23,632 bases of DNA, taken from the IMG/VR virus record IMGVR_UViG_3300020119_000010, positions 1-23,632 of that record; one strand, written 5' to 3'. The stretch is from a virus. The position numbers were made by a program, and so were the translations under genes. The notes under the pieces were generated by a model. The model saw only the letters and a list, made by a program, of their open reading frames with translations, had not been told where the DNA came from and made no database searches. Positions within the stretch are counted from its first letter, which is position 1; each line of letters starts with the position of its first letter. This document shows, piece by piece, positions 8,527-15,887 of the stretch.

Positions 8527-9105
8527 CTACCGTCCTGTCTGCCATTGATATGCCTGTGGGTACATTTGAGAGGGGAGGTTGTACACGTCAGGACCCGCAC
8601 CCCATGCACCACCTAGACCAGGAATCCTGCTACCTAGACCAGTCTCAATGTAAGGTGGATACCCATTGTTATCGGGATACCTAGTGAGGTCCGGTGGAGG
8701 AAGTGGGTTACCGTCCACATCTGTCCTAGGCCAAGAACCTGCACCCGTTATGCCTCCCCGTTCACCATTCTTAGTTGGAGGCCAATTACTACCTGCCATA
8801 CCTGGATCATACCAAGGACCCGGCCACGGATTAGGTAGCGGGTTGTTGCTAGGGGAATCATCCCATACTGGTCGCCTACGTGACTCAATAGCAGCAGCAC
8901 TACTTCCACGCCTACCACGTGTCGGTGCTTGATAGGCACGTGACACTGAGTTGCGCCCTGTCTTCTTACTGGCGTCACCTCTGCTACGATTCTTGTTCGC
9001 CGCAGCCTGAGCCACCTGTCGAGATGTGATGGCACTAATGCCACTACCAACGCGCTTACCGATGTCACCACTTGATGGTGTCTTACGGTAGCTAGCTGAC
9101 GCCAT
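8527..9105 (-). CDS. Basic Pro/Gly-rich protein with ITSRQ motif (192 aa)
   Basis: Start ATG 9105 forms TAATG with the 90-aa gene and has GAGAGGTG upstream. The first 80 residues are strongly basic (Lys, Arg, Ser), with ITSRQVAQAA at 26-35. The rest is rich in Pro, Gly, Trp and Asn (PLPNPWPGPWYDPG near 88-101; LGGAWGAGPDVYN near 163-175), a composition typical of disordered arms. The basic N-terminus could bind DNA or membrane. The related motif in the next gene suggests partial duplication. No family is recognised; virion-associated by context only. Confidence 0.55.
   Translation of the reverse strand: MASASYRKTPSSGDIGKRVGSGISAITSRQVAQAAANKNRSRGDASKKTGRNSVSRAYQAPTRGRRGSSAAAIESRRRPVWDDSPSNNPLPNPWPGPWYDPGMAGSNWPPTKNGERGGITGAGSWPRTDVDGNPLPPPDLTRYPDNNGYPPYIETGLGSRIPGLGGAWGAGPDVYNLPSQMYPQAYQWQTGR
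9001..9030 (-). repeat. Direct repeat copy A (ITSRQVAQAA coding)
   Basis: Upstream partner of the repeat at 8488-8517, with 26 of 30 bases identical. It encodes residues 26-35 of the 192-aa protein. The two copies lie about 510 bases apart in the same frame. Confidence 0.7.
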
Positions 9106-9377
9106 TACTTCACACCTCTCAGATAGTTGGCATCCATGTAGTTGCCATTCTGAGCGGCCTGCAAACGTTGTAGAACCGCCTGCTTACGTGCGTTCTGCTG
9201 CTGGTCACGTTGTCCGTATCCCTGCATACCTTGCTGAGAGATAGGTCCCGAGGTGGCATTGGCTCGACCTTCGAGGCCATATCTCTTGTCACCTGCTGCG
9301 TAAGGATTGAAGCCATCGAGCTTCTGTTGCATCCCCATGCGTCGCTGACCAAGCTGGTTGCCGAGTGGACTTGACAC
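9105..9377 (-). CDS. Small Gln-rich protein (90 aa)
   Basis: Starts at GTG 9377, overlapping the nozzle stop as TAGTG, with AAGGAGA seven to eight bases upstream, so translation is probably coupled to the nozzle gene. The protein is hydrophilic and rich in Gln, Gly, Arg and Asn (QRDQQQNARKQAVLQRLQAA at about 56-75 is likely helical). It lacks membrane segments and cysteines. It stands where short-tailed phages place small internal or assembly proteins. Function unknown. Confidence 0.6.
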   Translation of the reverse strand: MSSPLGNQLGQRRMGMQQKLDGFNPYAAGDKRYGLEGRANATSGPISQQGMQGYGQRDQQQNARKQAVLQRLQAAQNGNYMDANYLRGVK

Positions 9378-11656
9378 TAGCTGGTCTCCTTCACAACAGT
9401 TTGCTTCTTCTTCATAAAGATGGTCAGATCATATATCCTCAATGAGGCGTCAGCAATACCCCCATTTGTCACCACGTCAAAAGTAAGGGTAAAGAATATC
9501 TGCCGGAATCGCACCTTCTTAAGCATCTTGATGAACTTACGTGCGTACCTACCAAGTGCAGGATAGATAGTAGTGGGGATAACAATGGGTGTGTTACTTG
9601 CCCATTGCTGACCTGCTGAAATGGCTGCACTATACTGACCATACTTGGTATATGCCTGACGCCATGTCATGTTCAAATTGGCGTTAGGAATGTTCAATAC
9701 ACCAGTGAACTTACCTGATGTTGCCACTGCGATACCCCACCACCAGATCACCTTGTAAGCATGAGGCACATCAAAGTCGTAGGTCTTGGTCTGAATAACA
9801 CCCTGGAAGACTTCTGCATTGACAGGAGAAGTAGTCAGTGTTGGAGCAAATGACATGTTAATACCGAAGGCAATACCTGTATCGACAGGTGTGTACGTCA
9901 GAGTCACAGGGTCACCACTCGCCGCATAGGCATATACCCTATTACCTAGTGCCGCATAACCTGAGATGGTAGTACCTTCTGCTGGCACAGTCACTACCTT
10001 GTTAGCACCAGTTAAGGTATAGCTAAGAGTCGCACTAGCTGACTTCCTACCACCAAAGAAGCTGACGACCATACTCTTCTCAGGTACCGTAGGAATAGCA
10101 GGAGCAGTAATAGAGCCACCAGAAGTAGGACCACCATTAGCTGCTCCCAGGACAGGGAGAGCATCAGTGGTACCTCTAATAGTTGCAGTGATATTCTTAA
10201 CAGCTACAGCCTGGCTAGAAGTGAAAGTATAGGTAGTGTCTCCTGCTACAAACTTCTTTCGATAGACACTGTACTCGATACCTATGAACAGGTCACCCAC
10301 CAGCTGTCTTGGTACTATTGTCTGCCAGCCAGCAGGAGGTGTGATAGTAGTAGCTGTAGAAGCTGTCGCAAGATTAGTCCAGTACACGTACACCCAGTCA
10401 CCTGCTACTGTGCCAGCGGCAGGTGTCATAACGGTGGCAGCACTCGTTGTAGTAACGGAAGCAGTACCAACTAATGTAGGTGCTGACACAGCGACGTTAC
10501 CTGAGAAGTCTACGCCTCTGACATCTTGGAATGAGTATGCCTCTGCTGGCTTAGCCTGAGAAGCACTCGTACCATAAGCAGTATCCAGGCCAACAGATGC
10601 ACTAGGAATCACCACCAAGTGAGAGAACTTCCTGTCGCTGATCCATCGTGACCAACGCTTCACACGCAGTGAGTACACGTACAGATACTTGAAGTACCTG
10701 ACGAACAACCTATCCCGGTGAAGTGTCAGGCCGTACTGATCCTTGGCGAACAAGTCCAAGTCAGTATCCTGAGTCATGGCAATGAGAGAAGAGATACGAG
10801 TATAGGTGTACTGAAACAACTCATACACAGCATTGTCATGTAGGACATAGATGGTGTTGTTGTTGTAGACCACGTTGCAGTTGATAGCAGGGACACCAAT
10901 GGTGGCGTCAACCTCATTCAACTCAGCCTTGCGAGGATCAGTGGTATATGTGAACTTATGTGTGCTGTGCTCTTTGAACAACACCAAGTCTTGTCCCAGC
11001 CTGACAAGTGACACTAGCTTCTGACCGTTGCCTGGTGCCACGTCAATGAAGTTGTTCACATCCCATGCAGCAGACGGGTCACCCACAGCAGAGAAATAGA
11101 ATCGTGAGGTGTTAGTTGTAGCCGACAGGCCGCACGCGATCCAGAGACGTTCCCTGTACTGAGCTACAGCCTCACCACGTTGCATCGTAGCGATTGTGGT
11201 ATATGTCGTGGTAGTAGATGTCGGTGCATCAAAGCATCCACCATTGCTCACACTGTCAGGAGTTGCTATCAAGTACAGCTTGTTGGCATACTGAATACAG
11301 GACAACGCCTTGATGTTGCTAGCGTAGGTACCACCCATTGTGTTTGTGGCAACATCAATCAACCTCACCTGACTGATAGCAGGGAGGTACACCACGATGA
11401 ACTGACGACCATCAGCAGGGAGGTAAGTCCCAATGAACTGCCACGCATTACCATTGGGATATACAGCAGACACATTGAACATGTTGATCTGCGGACGGTT
11501 GACAAGAGAACCATCGGTGTCAACCTCAAGATTCGTGAGGTCGTAGAGTTCTTCATTGTCGATGAACTCACCACTACCGGAGGCATTATGCAAGCCACCA
11601 GTAAACGGACCCAGCTTAGTAGCTCTGTCCTCTTGTTGTTGAACCGCAGCAGTCAT
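9377..11656 (-). CDS. Tail nozzle / tail tubular B-like protein (759 aa)
   Basis: Directly follows the adaptor gene (three-base gap; weak GAGTGG ribosome site). The N-terminus has the pattern of podoviral nozzle proteins: FTGGLHNA at 18-25, then a NLEVDTDGSLVNRPQ segment at 42-56. Residues about 60-350 are beta-rich and repetitive, as in a propeller-like platform. The C-terminus (YKVIWWWGIAV near 634-644, LRIYDLTIFM near 741-750) resumes that fold. Length compares well with T7 gp12 (about 790 aa). Residues about 385-607 form a Thr/Ser/Ala-rich beta segment with GDWVYVYW and PPAGWQ, resembling extra Ig- or adhesin-like domains of phage surface proteins, inserted into the platform. The product would form the distal tail channel and may also touch the host. 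Family assignment rests on pattern and order, not on a search. Confidence 0.75.
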   Translation of the reverse strand: MTAAVQQQEDRATKLGPFTGGLHNASGSGEFIDNEELYDLTNLEVDTDGSLVNRPQINMFNVSAVYPNGNAWQFIGTYLPADGRQFIVVYLPAISQVRLIDVATNTMGGTYASNIKALSCIQYANKLYLIATPDSVSNGGCFDAPTSTTTTYTTIATMQRGEAVAQYRERLWIACGLSATTNTSRFYFSAVGDPSAAWDVNNFIDVAPGNGQKLVSLVRLGQDLVLFKEHSTHKFTYTTDPRKAELNEVDATIGVPAINCNVVYNNNTIYVLHDNAVYELFQYTYTRISSLIAMTQDTDLDLFAKDQYGLTLHRDRLFVRYFKYLYVYSLRVKRWSRWISDRKFSHLVVIPSASVGLDTAYGTSASQAKPAEAYSFQDVRGVDFSGNVAVSAPTLVGTASVTTTSAATVMTPAAGTVAGDWVYVYWTNLATASTATTITPPAGWQTIVPRQLVGDLFIGIEYSVYRKKFVAGDTTYTFTSSQAVAVKNITATIRGTTDALPVLGAANGGPTSGGSITAPAIPTVPEKSMVVSFFGGRKSASATLSYTLTGANKVVTVPAEGTTISGYAALGNRVYAYAASGDPVTLTYTPVDTGIAFGINMSFAPTLTTSPVNAEVFQGVIQTKTYDFDVPHAYKVIWWWGIAVATSGKFTGVLNIPNANLNMTWRQAYTKYGQYSAAISAGQQWASNTPIVIPTTIYPALGRYARKFIKMLKKVRFRQIFFTLTFDVVTNGGIADASLRIYDLTIFMKKKQTVVKETS

Positions 11657-11659
11657 GAT

Positions 11660-12298
11660 CTACCACTCATACTCTGAATCGGTGGCGACCCACAGTTCGC
11701 CAATCATGTTCGTCTGAGCATTGGTATCTTCCAACAGCTTGTCTTCAAAGCTCTGACGCTGGTTGGCGTTAGCTGACCAGTCCTCATCTAGCTCATACGC
11801 CTTACTGTTGACGTACTCACAGATGCGGTCGAAGTACCTATCAGGCAGACCTAGAAAGTCCGCAGGGGTGGACACCACCTGAGGAGTCTTGCTGTAATTA
11901 ACGGTGATGGATTTGACAACATCGGGTACTGGCCAGAGATAGATAAGGTCAGCCCATGTGTACCAGAACTCAGGTGTCCCCTGCTGTGTGGTGTTCGCAG
12001 TTCCCAGTTGAGCCCTGATCCCCTCGAAGTTACGTGGCTGTAGGATATTACCATCAAACATCACCGACTCGATCTGAATAATGTCAGGAGGCACCGGGTA
12101 CGTCTGAGTCCCTGCAACTGAGTCCTGAGCCGCTGTCGCCTGAATCATGGGGTTCTTGTTGACGATTTCCATACATGCCTGATTGCACCACCGCGTGATG
12201 TCAGCGTCAGTGATCTGAACACCTGACTCGTCACCGAATTGACGTTTGGTATTGGTGATCACATCACCGAGCGTCTTTGTCGCTACCCCAAGTGGCAT
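11660..12298 (-). CDS. Head-tail adaptor / tail tubular A-like protein (212 aa)
   Basis: Start ATG 12298 shares a base with the previous TAA. The sequence is helical at the N-terminus, with DVITNTKRQFGD and ITRWCNQACMEIV (about 34-46) forming the usual first helices of podoviral adaptors. A central beta part follows (GTQTYPVPPDIIQIESVMFD, about 63-82; LIYLWPVPD), and the C-terminus is helical. Length matches T7 gp11 (about 196 aa), and the gene sits directly before the nozzle as in that group. The adaptor is expected to form a ring between portal and nozzle. Confidence 0.75.
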   Translation of the reverse strand: MPLGVATKTLGDVITNTKRQFGDESGVQITDADITRWCNQACMEIVNKNPMIQATAAQDSVAGTQTYPVPPDIIQIESVMFDGNILQPRNFEGIRAQLGTANTTQQGTPEFWYTWADLIYLWPVPDVVKSITVNYSKTPQVVSTPADFLGLPDRYFDRICEYVNSKAYELDEDWSANANQRQSFEDKLLEDTNAQTNMIGELWVATDSEYEW

Positions 12299-12750
12299 TA
12301 GTTTCGATACCTCTTCCCCTTGTGGTTGTATGTATGGAGATGAGACTTCATCATGGTGGCGAGGACATCCATGCGCTCATCTGTTTCCATCTGAATCCGC
12401 GTCTGCTCAGCAAGTTTAATGGCGTCGTTACGTGCCATCATCCTGTCAAAGATGTCGTTCGGATGATGCTTACGAAAGTCGTTCTCGAAGCACCACTCTA
12501 AGAGACGCTCGTCAATTTGGTCTTCTCGCCAGTAGGAGAGGAACTGAACTGACCCGTCTGGATGTATATGGACGATTGCGTATGGCCGCCCATCACCTTC
12601 GACACGATCTTGTGGATCAATCCAGGTAAGGCGAAGCTCAGGGTCATATTCATAGATAGCCGTGGCGATCCGCTTATGAAGCTGATTGACGAATCTTCCT
12701 GTCTGTTCGTCATACTTATACTTGTCCCCTAACAACGGATTGATCGTCAT
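12298..12750 (-). CDS. Conserved-looking protein of unknown function before the adaptor (150 aa)
   Basis: ATG 12750 overlaps the stop of the GDPD gene as ATGA, and its own TAA overlaps the adaptor start, so it is coupled on both sides. The protein is compact and charged, with regular secondary structure: N-terminal NPLLGDKYKYDEQTGRFV, a central strand pair (RPYAIVHIHPDG, QFLSYWRED), and a helical C-terminus rich in Met, Glu and Arg. No signal, membrane segment or catalytic signature is visible. By location it may be a head-completion or portal-ring accessory protein; the sequence itself does not prove this. Confidence 0.65.
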   Translation of the reverse strand: MTINPLLGDKYKYDEQTGRFVNQLHKRIATAIYEYDPELRLTWIDPQDRVEGDGRPYAIVHIHPDGSVQFLSYWREDQIDERLLEWCFENDFRKHHPNDIFDRMMARNDAIKLAEQTRIQMETDERMDVLATMMKSHLHTYNHKGKRYRN

Positions 12751-14372
12751 TTCTGCACCACCACAAAGTTCCTGAACCGCACTGTCCCTGGACCCTCCAC
12801 TGAGGCGATAGCCATATTCCTACAGATATGCATGTACGTGCCACGATAGGTTGTATCGCTAGCTGTCAACGTCTTGGGTGTTCCATCTGTTCTCTTGAGG
12901 ATGACCTGAGTCAAGGTGACCTCTACTTGAAAATGCATCCATTGTCCGGCAACGGGTAGGTCACAAAGAATAGGTCCAGCAATAGAAGTACCAGATGTGC
13001 TACCAACGGTATGACGATATAGCTGCATATTACCGTCAGCACGCTGGATGAAATGGTAGCCTCCCGAGTCATTGAGAGCTTGGAACTGATACTTCGTATC
13101 ATCAGGCTTACTGAAAGCAAGTCCAGCCGACAGGGTGAGCGTAGTTGGCAGCACAGTGAACTGCATGTCAAAGTCGATGGTGAACAGATTGCCAGCAGGA
13201 GACAAGCTACCTAGCAACACAGCTGGATTAGATGCTGTCTGATTAAGTGCCGCAGTGCCATCTGCCAACTTCATGGTCCGGGTGAAGTCATAGGCAAAGT
13301 CACCGGGGGACCACTTCATAGCAGCAAACTGATCTGTAGTACGGTTAGGTACATTCACTCTGGTATAGGGTTCCGCACTAGATACAATGCCCCTTATGCC
13401 GAGAGCGAAATACCGATTGCGTGAATAGCGTCGTGCCGGGCTCCATGTCAGGACTGGCTTACCAGTAGCCACATAACTAGCGATGTCAGCATCAGACATG
13501 CCGCCACCAGCAGTATCCGAACCAGGAACACCGATATAGTCGTACTGCGATGCAGTCGCAATCTGCGTGATGTCATCGACGTAGCACCACACCTTCATAC
13601 CCTGTGCCTTGGCTTGGTTCATACCAGACACATTGCCGACATGACTCTTCCAGATCACACTCTCCTTGTAGCGAGGGAAGTTAGCCTCAAGCAGTGCAAG
13701 GAGAGCAGTATTCTTTGGAGTAGTACCAGCCTTGTTCTCCAAGAACAGGACAGCCTTGTTGAAGAACAGAGCCATCATGTCTAGGAACTTAGGCATAGGC
13801 TGAGGATTGGTGATCCAGTACTGACCACAGTCAGGTTCCACAAGAGTAGTGGTAGCGATCTGAGCATCAGTCAACAGAGATGGATCACCTGTCCTGTTGG
13901 TTGTCCTGTTAAGCCCTGTCGCACCAGCGTCATGCAGGTGGAACCAAGTACCCTCTGCACCCTGCTGAACAGACATCTCAAGAGCCTGACAGCCCATGTC
14001 AAAGGCACCTTGATAGGCAACCTGAGAATGTTCAGGCCACACTGAACCTGAACCTCTGTGTCCTACCGTGAAGGTTGGCTGAGCAAACAACTGTGCAATA
14101 GAGATAGCAGGACCAGGAGCACCTGACTGGTAGAAGTCATCAATGTTATCAGTGAGTGAATCACTCACGCTACCATAGGTCTGGTAGTTGATGTACTGTT
14201 CTTCCGACAGGGAGCGTGTGTCATTGCCAGCGTAGAAGTTCTTCTCAAGGTCGTTCATGCTCGTCTTGAGGTCGCCAGCCCACTTCTTACGCCTCATGTC
14301 ATTGATGGAGAGGCCAGGACCATAGGTAGCGACCAGAGCTTCGTTCTCCTTATCGGTCAAACTCCCTACCAT
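12747..14372 (-). CDS. Tail protein with glycerophosphodiester phosphodiesterase (GDPD) domain (541 aa)
   Basis: I start at ATG 14372 because TTAGGAG lies five bases upstream; an ATG at 14411 has no clear site. Residues about 100-335 match the GDPD fold: GHRG at 104-107, PEH at 113-115, LEMS at 131-134, HLHD at 145-148, LFLENK at 209-214, and later a KSHVG strand (242-246) and VWCYVDD (261-267). The enzyme family hydrolyses glycerophosphodiesters. In a virion this suggests cutting of teichoic acid or a similar glycerophosphate polymer. The usual second metal-binding acid (ExD) is Ser134 here. Residues about 395-541 are beta-rich, with an FRNF end, like a concanavalin/LamG-type carbohydrate-binding domain. 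The first 95 residues may attach it to the particle. The gene overlaps the upstream membrane gene by 23 bases. The fold call is good; substrate and virion location are inferred. Confidence 0.8.
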   Translation of the reverse strand: MVGSLTDKENEALVATYGPGLSINDMRRKKWAGDLKTSMNDLEKNFYAGNDTRSLSEEQYINYQTYGSVSDSLTDNIDDFYQSGAPGPAISIAQLFAQPTFTVGHRGSGSVWPEHSQVAYQGAFDMGCQALEMSVQQGAEGTWFHLHDAGATGLNRTTNRTGDPSLLTDAQIATTTLVEPDCGQYWITNPQPMPKFLDMMALFFNKAVLFLENKAGTTPKNTALLALLEANFPRYKESVIWKSHVGNVSGMNQAKAQGMKVWCYVDDITQIATASQYDYIGVPGSDTAGGGMSDADIASYVATGKPVLTWSPARRYSRNRYFALGIRGIVSSAEPYTRVNVPNRTTDQFAAMKWSPGDFAYDFTRTMKLADGTAALNQTASNPAVLLGSLSPAGNLFTIDFDMQFTVLPTTLTLSAGLAFSKPDDTKYQFQALNDSGGYHFIQRADGNMQLYRHTVGSTSGTSIAGPILCDLPVAGQWMHFQVEVTLTQVILKRTDGTPKTLTASDTTYRGTYMHICRNMAIASVEGPGTVRFRNFVVVQK

Positions 14373-14586
14373 TATCTCTCCTAACACGTGGCCTGAACCA
14401 ACCAAGCACATTCTCTACTGGCAAGATACCCACCATTACCATGCCAATGATTAACATGACTACGGTGTTCGCTGACTCAGGATCAATCAGCGCAAAGATT
14501 ACTACGATGACACCTAACATAAATACAGTGATGCGCCTTACACCCTCGAAGGCTTTCCAGAACCTACTTCTCTCTTCATCTGTCAT
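14350..14586 (-). CDS. Small two-span membrane protein (78 aa)
   Basis: The chosen ATG 14586 has AGGGG five bases upstream and lies beyond the hairpin that follows the capsid gene. The earlier in-frame ATG at 14610 falls inside that hairpin without a ribosome site. The product has a charged N-terminus (MTDEERSRFWKAFEGVRR), hydrophobic segments at about 20-36 and 44-62, a short acidic turn (DPESANT) and a very basic tail (FRPRVRRDNGREF). This hairpin topology with a basic tail occurs in small holins, but also in unrelated phage membrane proteins. It lies next to the GDPD tail gene rather than a lysis gene. Function unassigned. Confidence 0.65.
   Translation of the reverse strand: MTDEERSRFWKAFEGVRRITVFMLGVIVVIFALIDPESANTVVMLIIGMVMVGILPVENVLGWFRPRVRRDNGREFDR
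14378..14384 (-). promoter_or_regulatory. Ribosome binding site fixing the GDPD start
   Basis: TTAGGAG in the mRNA, five bases before ATG 14372. It lies within the end of the 78-aa gene and decides against the longer reading from 14411. Confidence 0.7.
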
Positions 14587-14604
14587 GTGTGCCCCTATCA
14601 AGCA

Positions 14605-14640
14605 GGCCATGTTCAGCGGGTCGCAGCACTGAACATGACC
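14605..14640 (-). terminator. Strong hairpin after the capsid gene (terminator or processing site)
   Basis: In the mRNA, GGTCATGTTCAGTG pairs with CGCTGAACATGGCC around an eight-base loop. This makes a 14-base stem with two G-U pairs, the inner nine being a perfect inverted repeat (plus strand 14608-14616 and 14629-14637). It starts 15 bases after the capsid stop. The bases that follow (TGCTTGATAG) have only a poor T-run, so complete intrinsic termination is doubtful. Partial termination, RNA processing or stabilisation of capsid mRNA is as likely. Confidence 0.5.
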
Positions 14641-14655
14641 TTCCCAACAGGGAGA

Positions 14656-15885
14656 CTAGCTCTCCGTGATGTCCTTCATCACGAAGTGAGCGTTGCGGCG
14701 ATCAGTGCCGAGTTCGGAGTACTGGAACATCGTGGCCGCATAAGCGTCCTTGATGGTGCCAGCAACAGAGCCCGGAACACGATCCCACATACTTCCGTCG
14801 TAGTCCATCCACTCCCAGTCAGCATCACGGTAGAGCCGGATGTTGTTCTCCGACAGGCCGTAGATGGTGTTGTAGGGGCAGTCGATGTCAGCGACCATAG
14901 GTACTTCACCCTGATCTGTCGTGAAGACCAGACCGGCGTAGCCACCTGTGAACTCCTTGACGTTGCTGAAACGTCGCGCCTGAACCAACAGGTTCCAGTA
15001 CGCACGCTTAACGCCAAGTGAAGACACCAGAAGAGATGTCTTGCCGCCATTTGTCCGCACCGCGTGAACGTTGCGGATCATCGCGCTCTCAGAGAGAGGA
15101 CGGTTGGTGCCCGCGTTGGCATCAACAACAGACTTCCAGATCGGATAGGTGACAGGATCGACACCATACAACGTTCCACTGTTGTTGACGATGGCCTTGA
15201 GGCCAGTCCACTCACGGTTAGCACTACCTGTCCGCACGAGCACATGACCTGCTGCCCATGTGACAGAAGGAGACACCACGATGGTGCCTGCCGCCGTGTC
15301 CACAGAGGTGATGGTGACACCTGTCGCTGCTGCCGCACCATCTGCCGCGAGGGTAGCTGGCACGTACACATCAACAAGTTCACCCACCTGCAACAGGTTG
15401 ATGCCTGATGTGACAGTCGCCGTGGTGTTGGCACCCACCGTGCTGACCGTTGCAATGGCACCTGTGCCGTCACCATAAATCTGACGGTTGAGGTCCTTTG
15501 CAAGGTCATCCTTGAGGCCGTTCATCTCAAGGTCGATGCCCGCGACAAAAGTCTGCGGGTCCTTGTTGGCCAGACGCAAGGTCTGACCAGTCAAGGCAAC
15601 GGAACCATACAGGTACTTCAACCTCACCTGTGCAGGAGCCGTGCCCTGGTTACCTGCCACCGGCAGGTTCTCGTACTCACGACGACCACCGAGGCCGGTG
15701 TTACGAGACACATGAATCGGGAAGGTGACGTACTTGCCACCTACGTTGGTTGAGATGGTAGAACCGCCACCATTGCGGGCGATACTCTTGAGAAGTACGA
15801 CTTCGTTGTTGAACTGCTCACGCAGCTTCCCGTCGTACACCTCTTTCAGCACACCCGTCAGGGTGGCCATACTTGCGCCAGGCAT
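14656..15885 (-). CDS. Major capsid protein, HK97-like fold (409 aa)
   Basis: ATG 15885 lies two bases after the scaffold stop, with GGAGGAT at proper spacing, so it is preferred to the Met at codon 6. The N-terminal helix region (LREQFNNEVVLLKSIARN, 21-38) precedes a beta stretch (KYVTFPIHVSRNTG, 51-64) like the E-loop. An axial-domain-like segment follows (REWTGLKAIVNNSGTL at 224-239; SLLVSSLGVKRAYW at 284-297). Residues about 140-222 form an extra Val/Thr/Ala-rich beta domain between IYGDGTG and NREWTG, similar in position to insertion domains of other HK97-fold coats. The C-terminus (RRNAHFVMKDI) is typical. Preceded by a scaffold gene, as expected. It assembles the head shell. No protease gene is visible nearby, which favours assembly without prohead cleavage or with a protease encoded elsewhere. 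Confidence 0.85.
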   Translation of the reverse strand: MPGASMATLTGVLKEVYDGKLREQFNNEVVLLKSIARNGGGSTISTNVGGKYVTFPIHVSRNTGLGGRREYENLPVAGNQGTAPAQVRLKYLYGSVALTGQTLRLANKDPQTFVAGIDLEMNGLKDDLAKDLNRQIYGDGTGAIATVSTVGANTTATVTSGINLLQVGELVDVYVPATLAADGAAAATGVTITSVDTAAGTIVVSPSVTWAAGHVLVRTGSANREWTGLKAIVNNSGTLYGVDPVTYPIWKSVVDANAGTNRPLSESAMIRNVHAVRTNGGKTSLLVSSLGVKRAYWNLLVQARRFSNVKEFTGGYAGLVFTTDQGEVPMVADIDCPYNTIYGLSENNIRLYRDADWEWMDYDGSMWDRVPGSVAGTIKDAYAATMFQYSELGTDRRNAHFVMKDITES

Positions 15886-15887
15886 AC

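Noticed and set aside
14651-14665. Short inverted repeat GGAGA/TCTCC at the capsid stop
   Set aside because: Only a five-base stem; likely chance beside the much stronger hairpin downstream.
14587-15021. Plus-strand ORF of 144 codons
   Set aside because: It covers the hairpin and the antisense of the capsid gene; no homology pattern or ribosome site.
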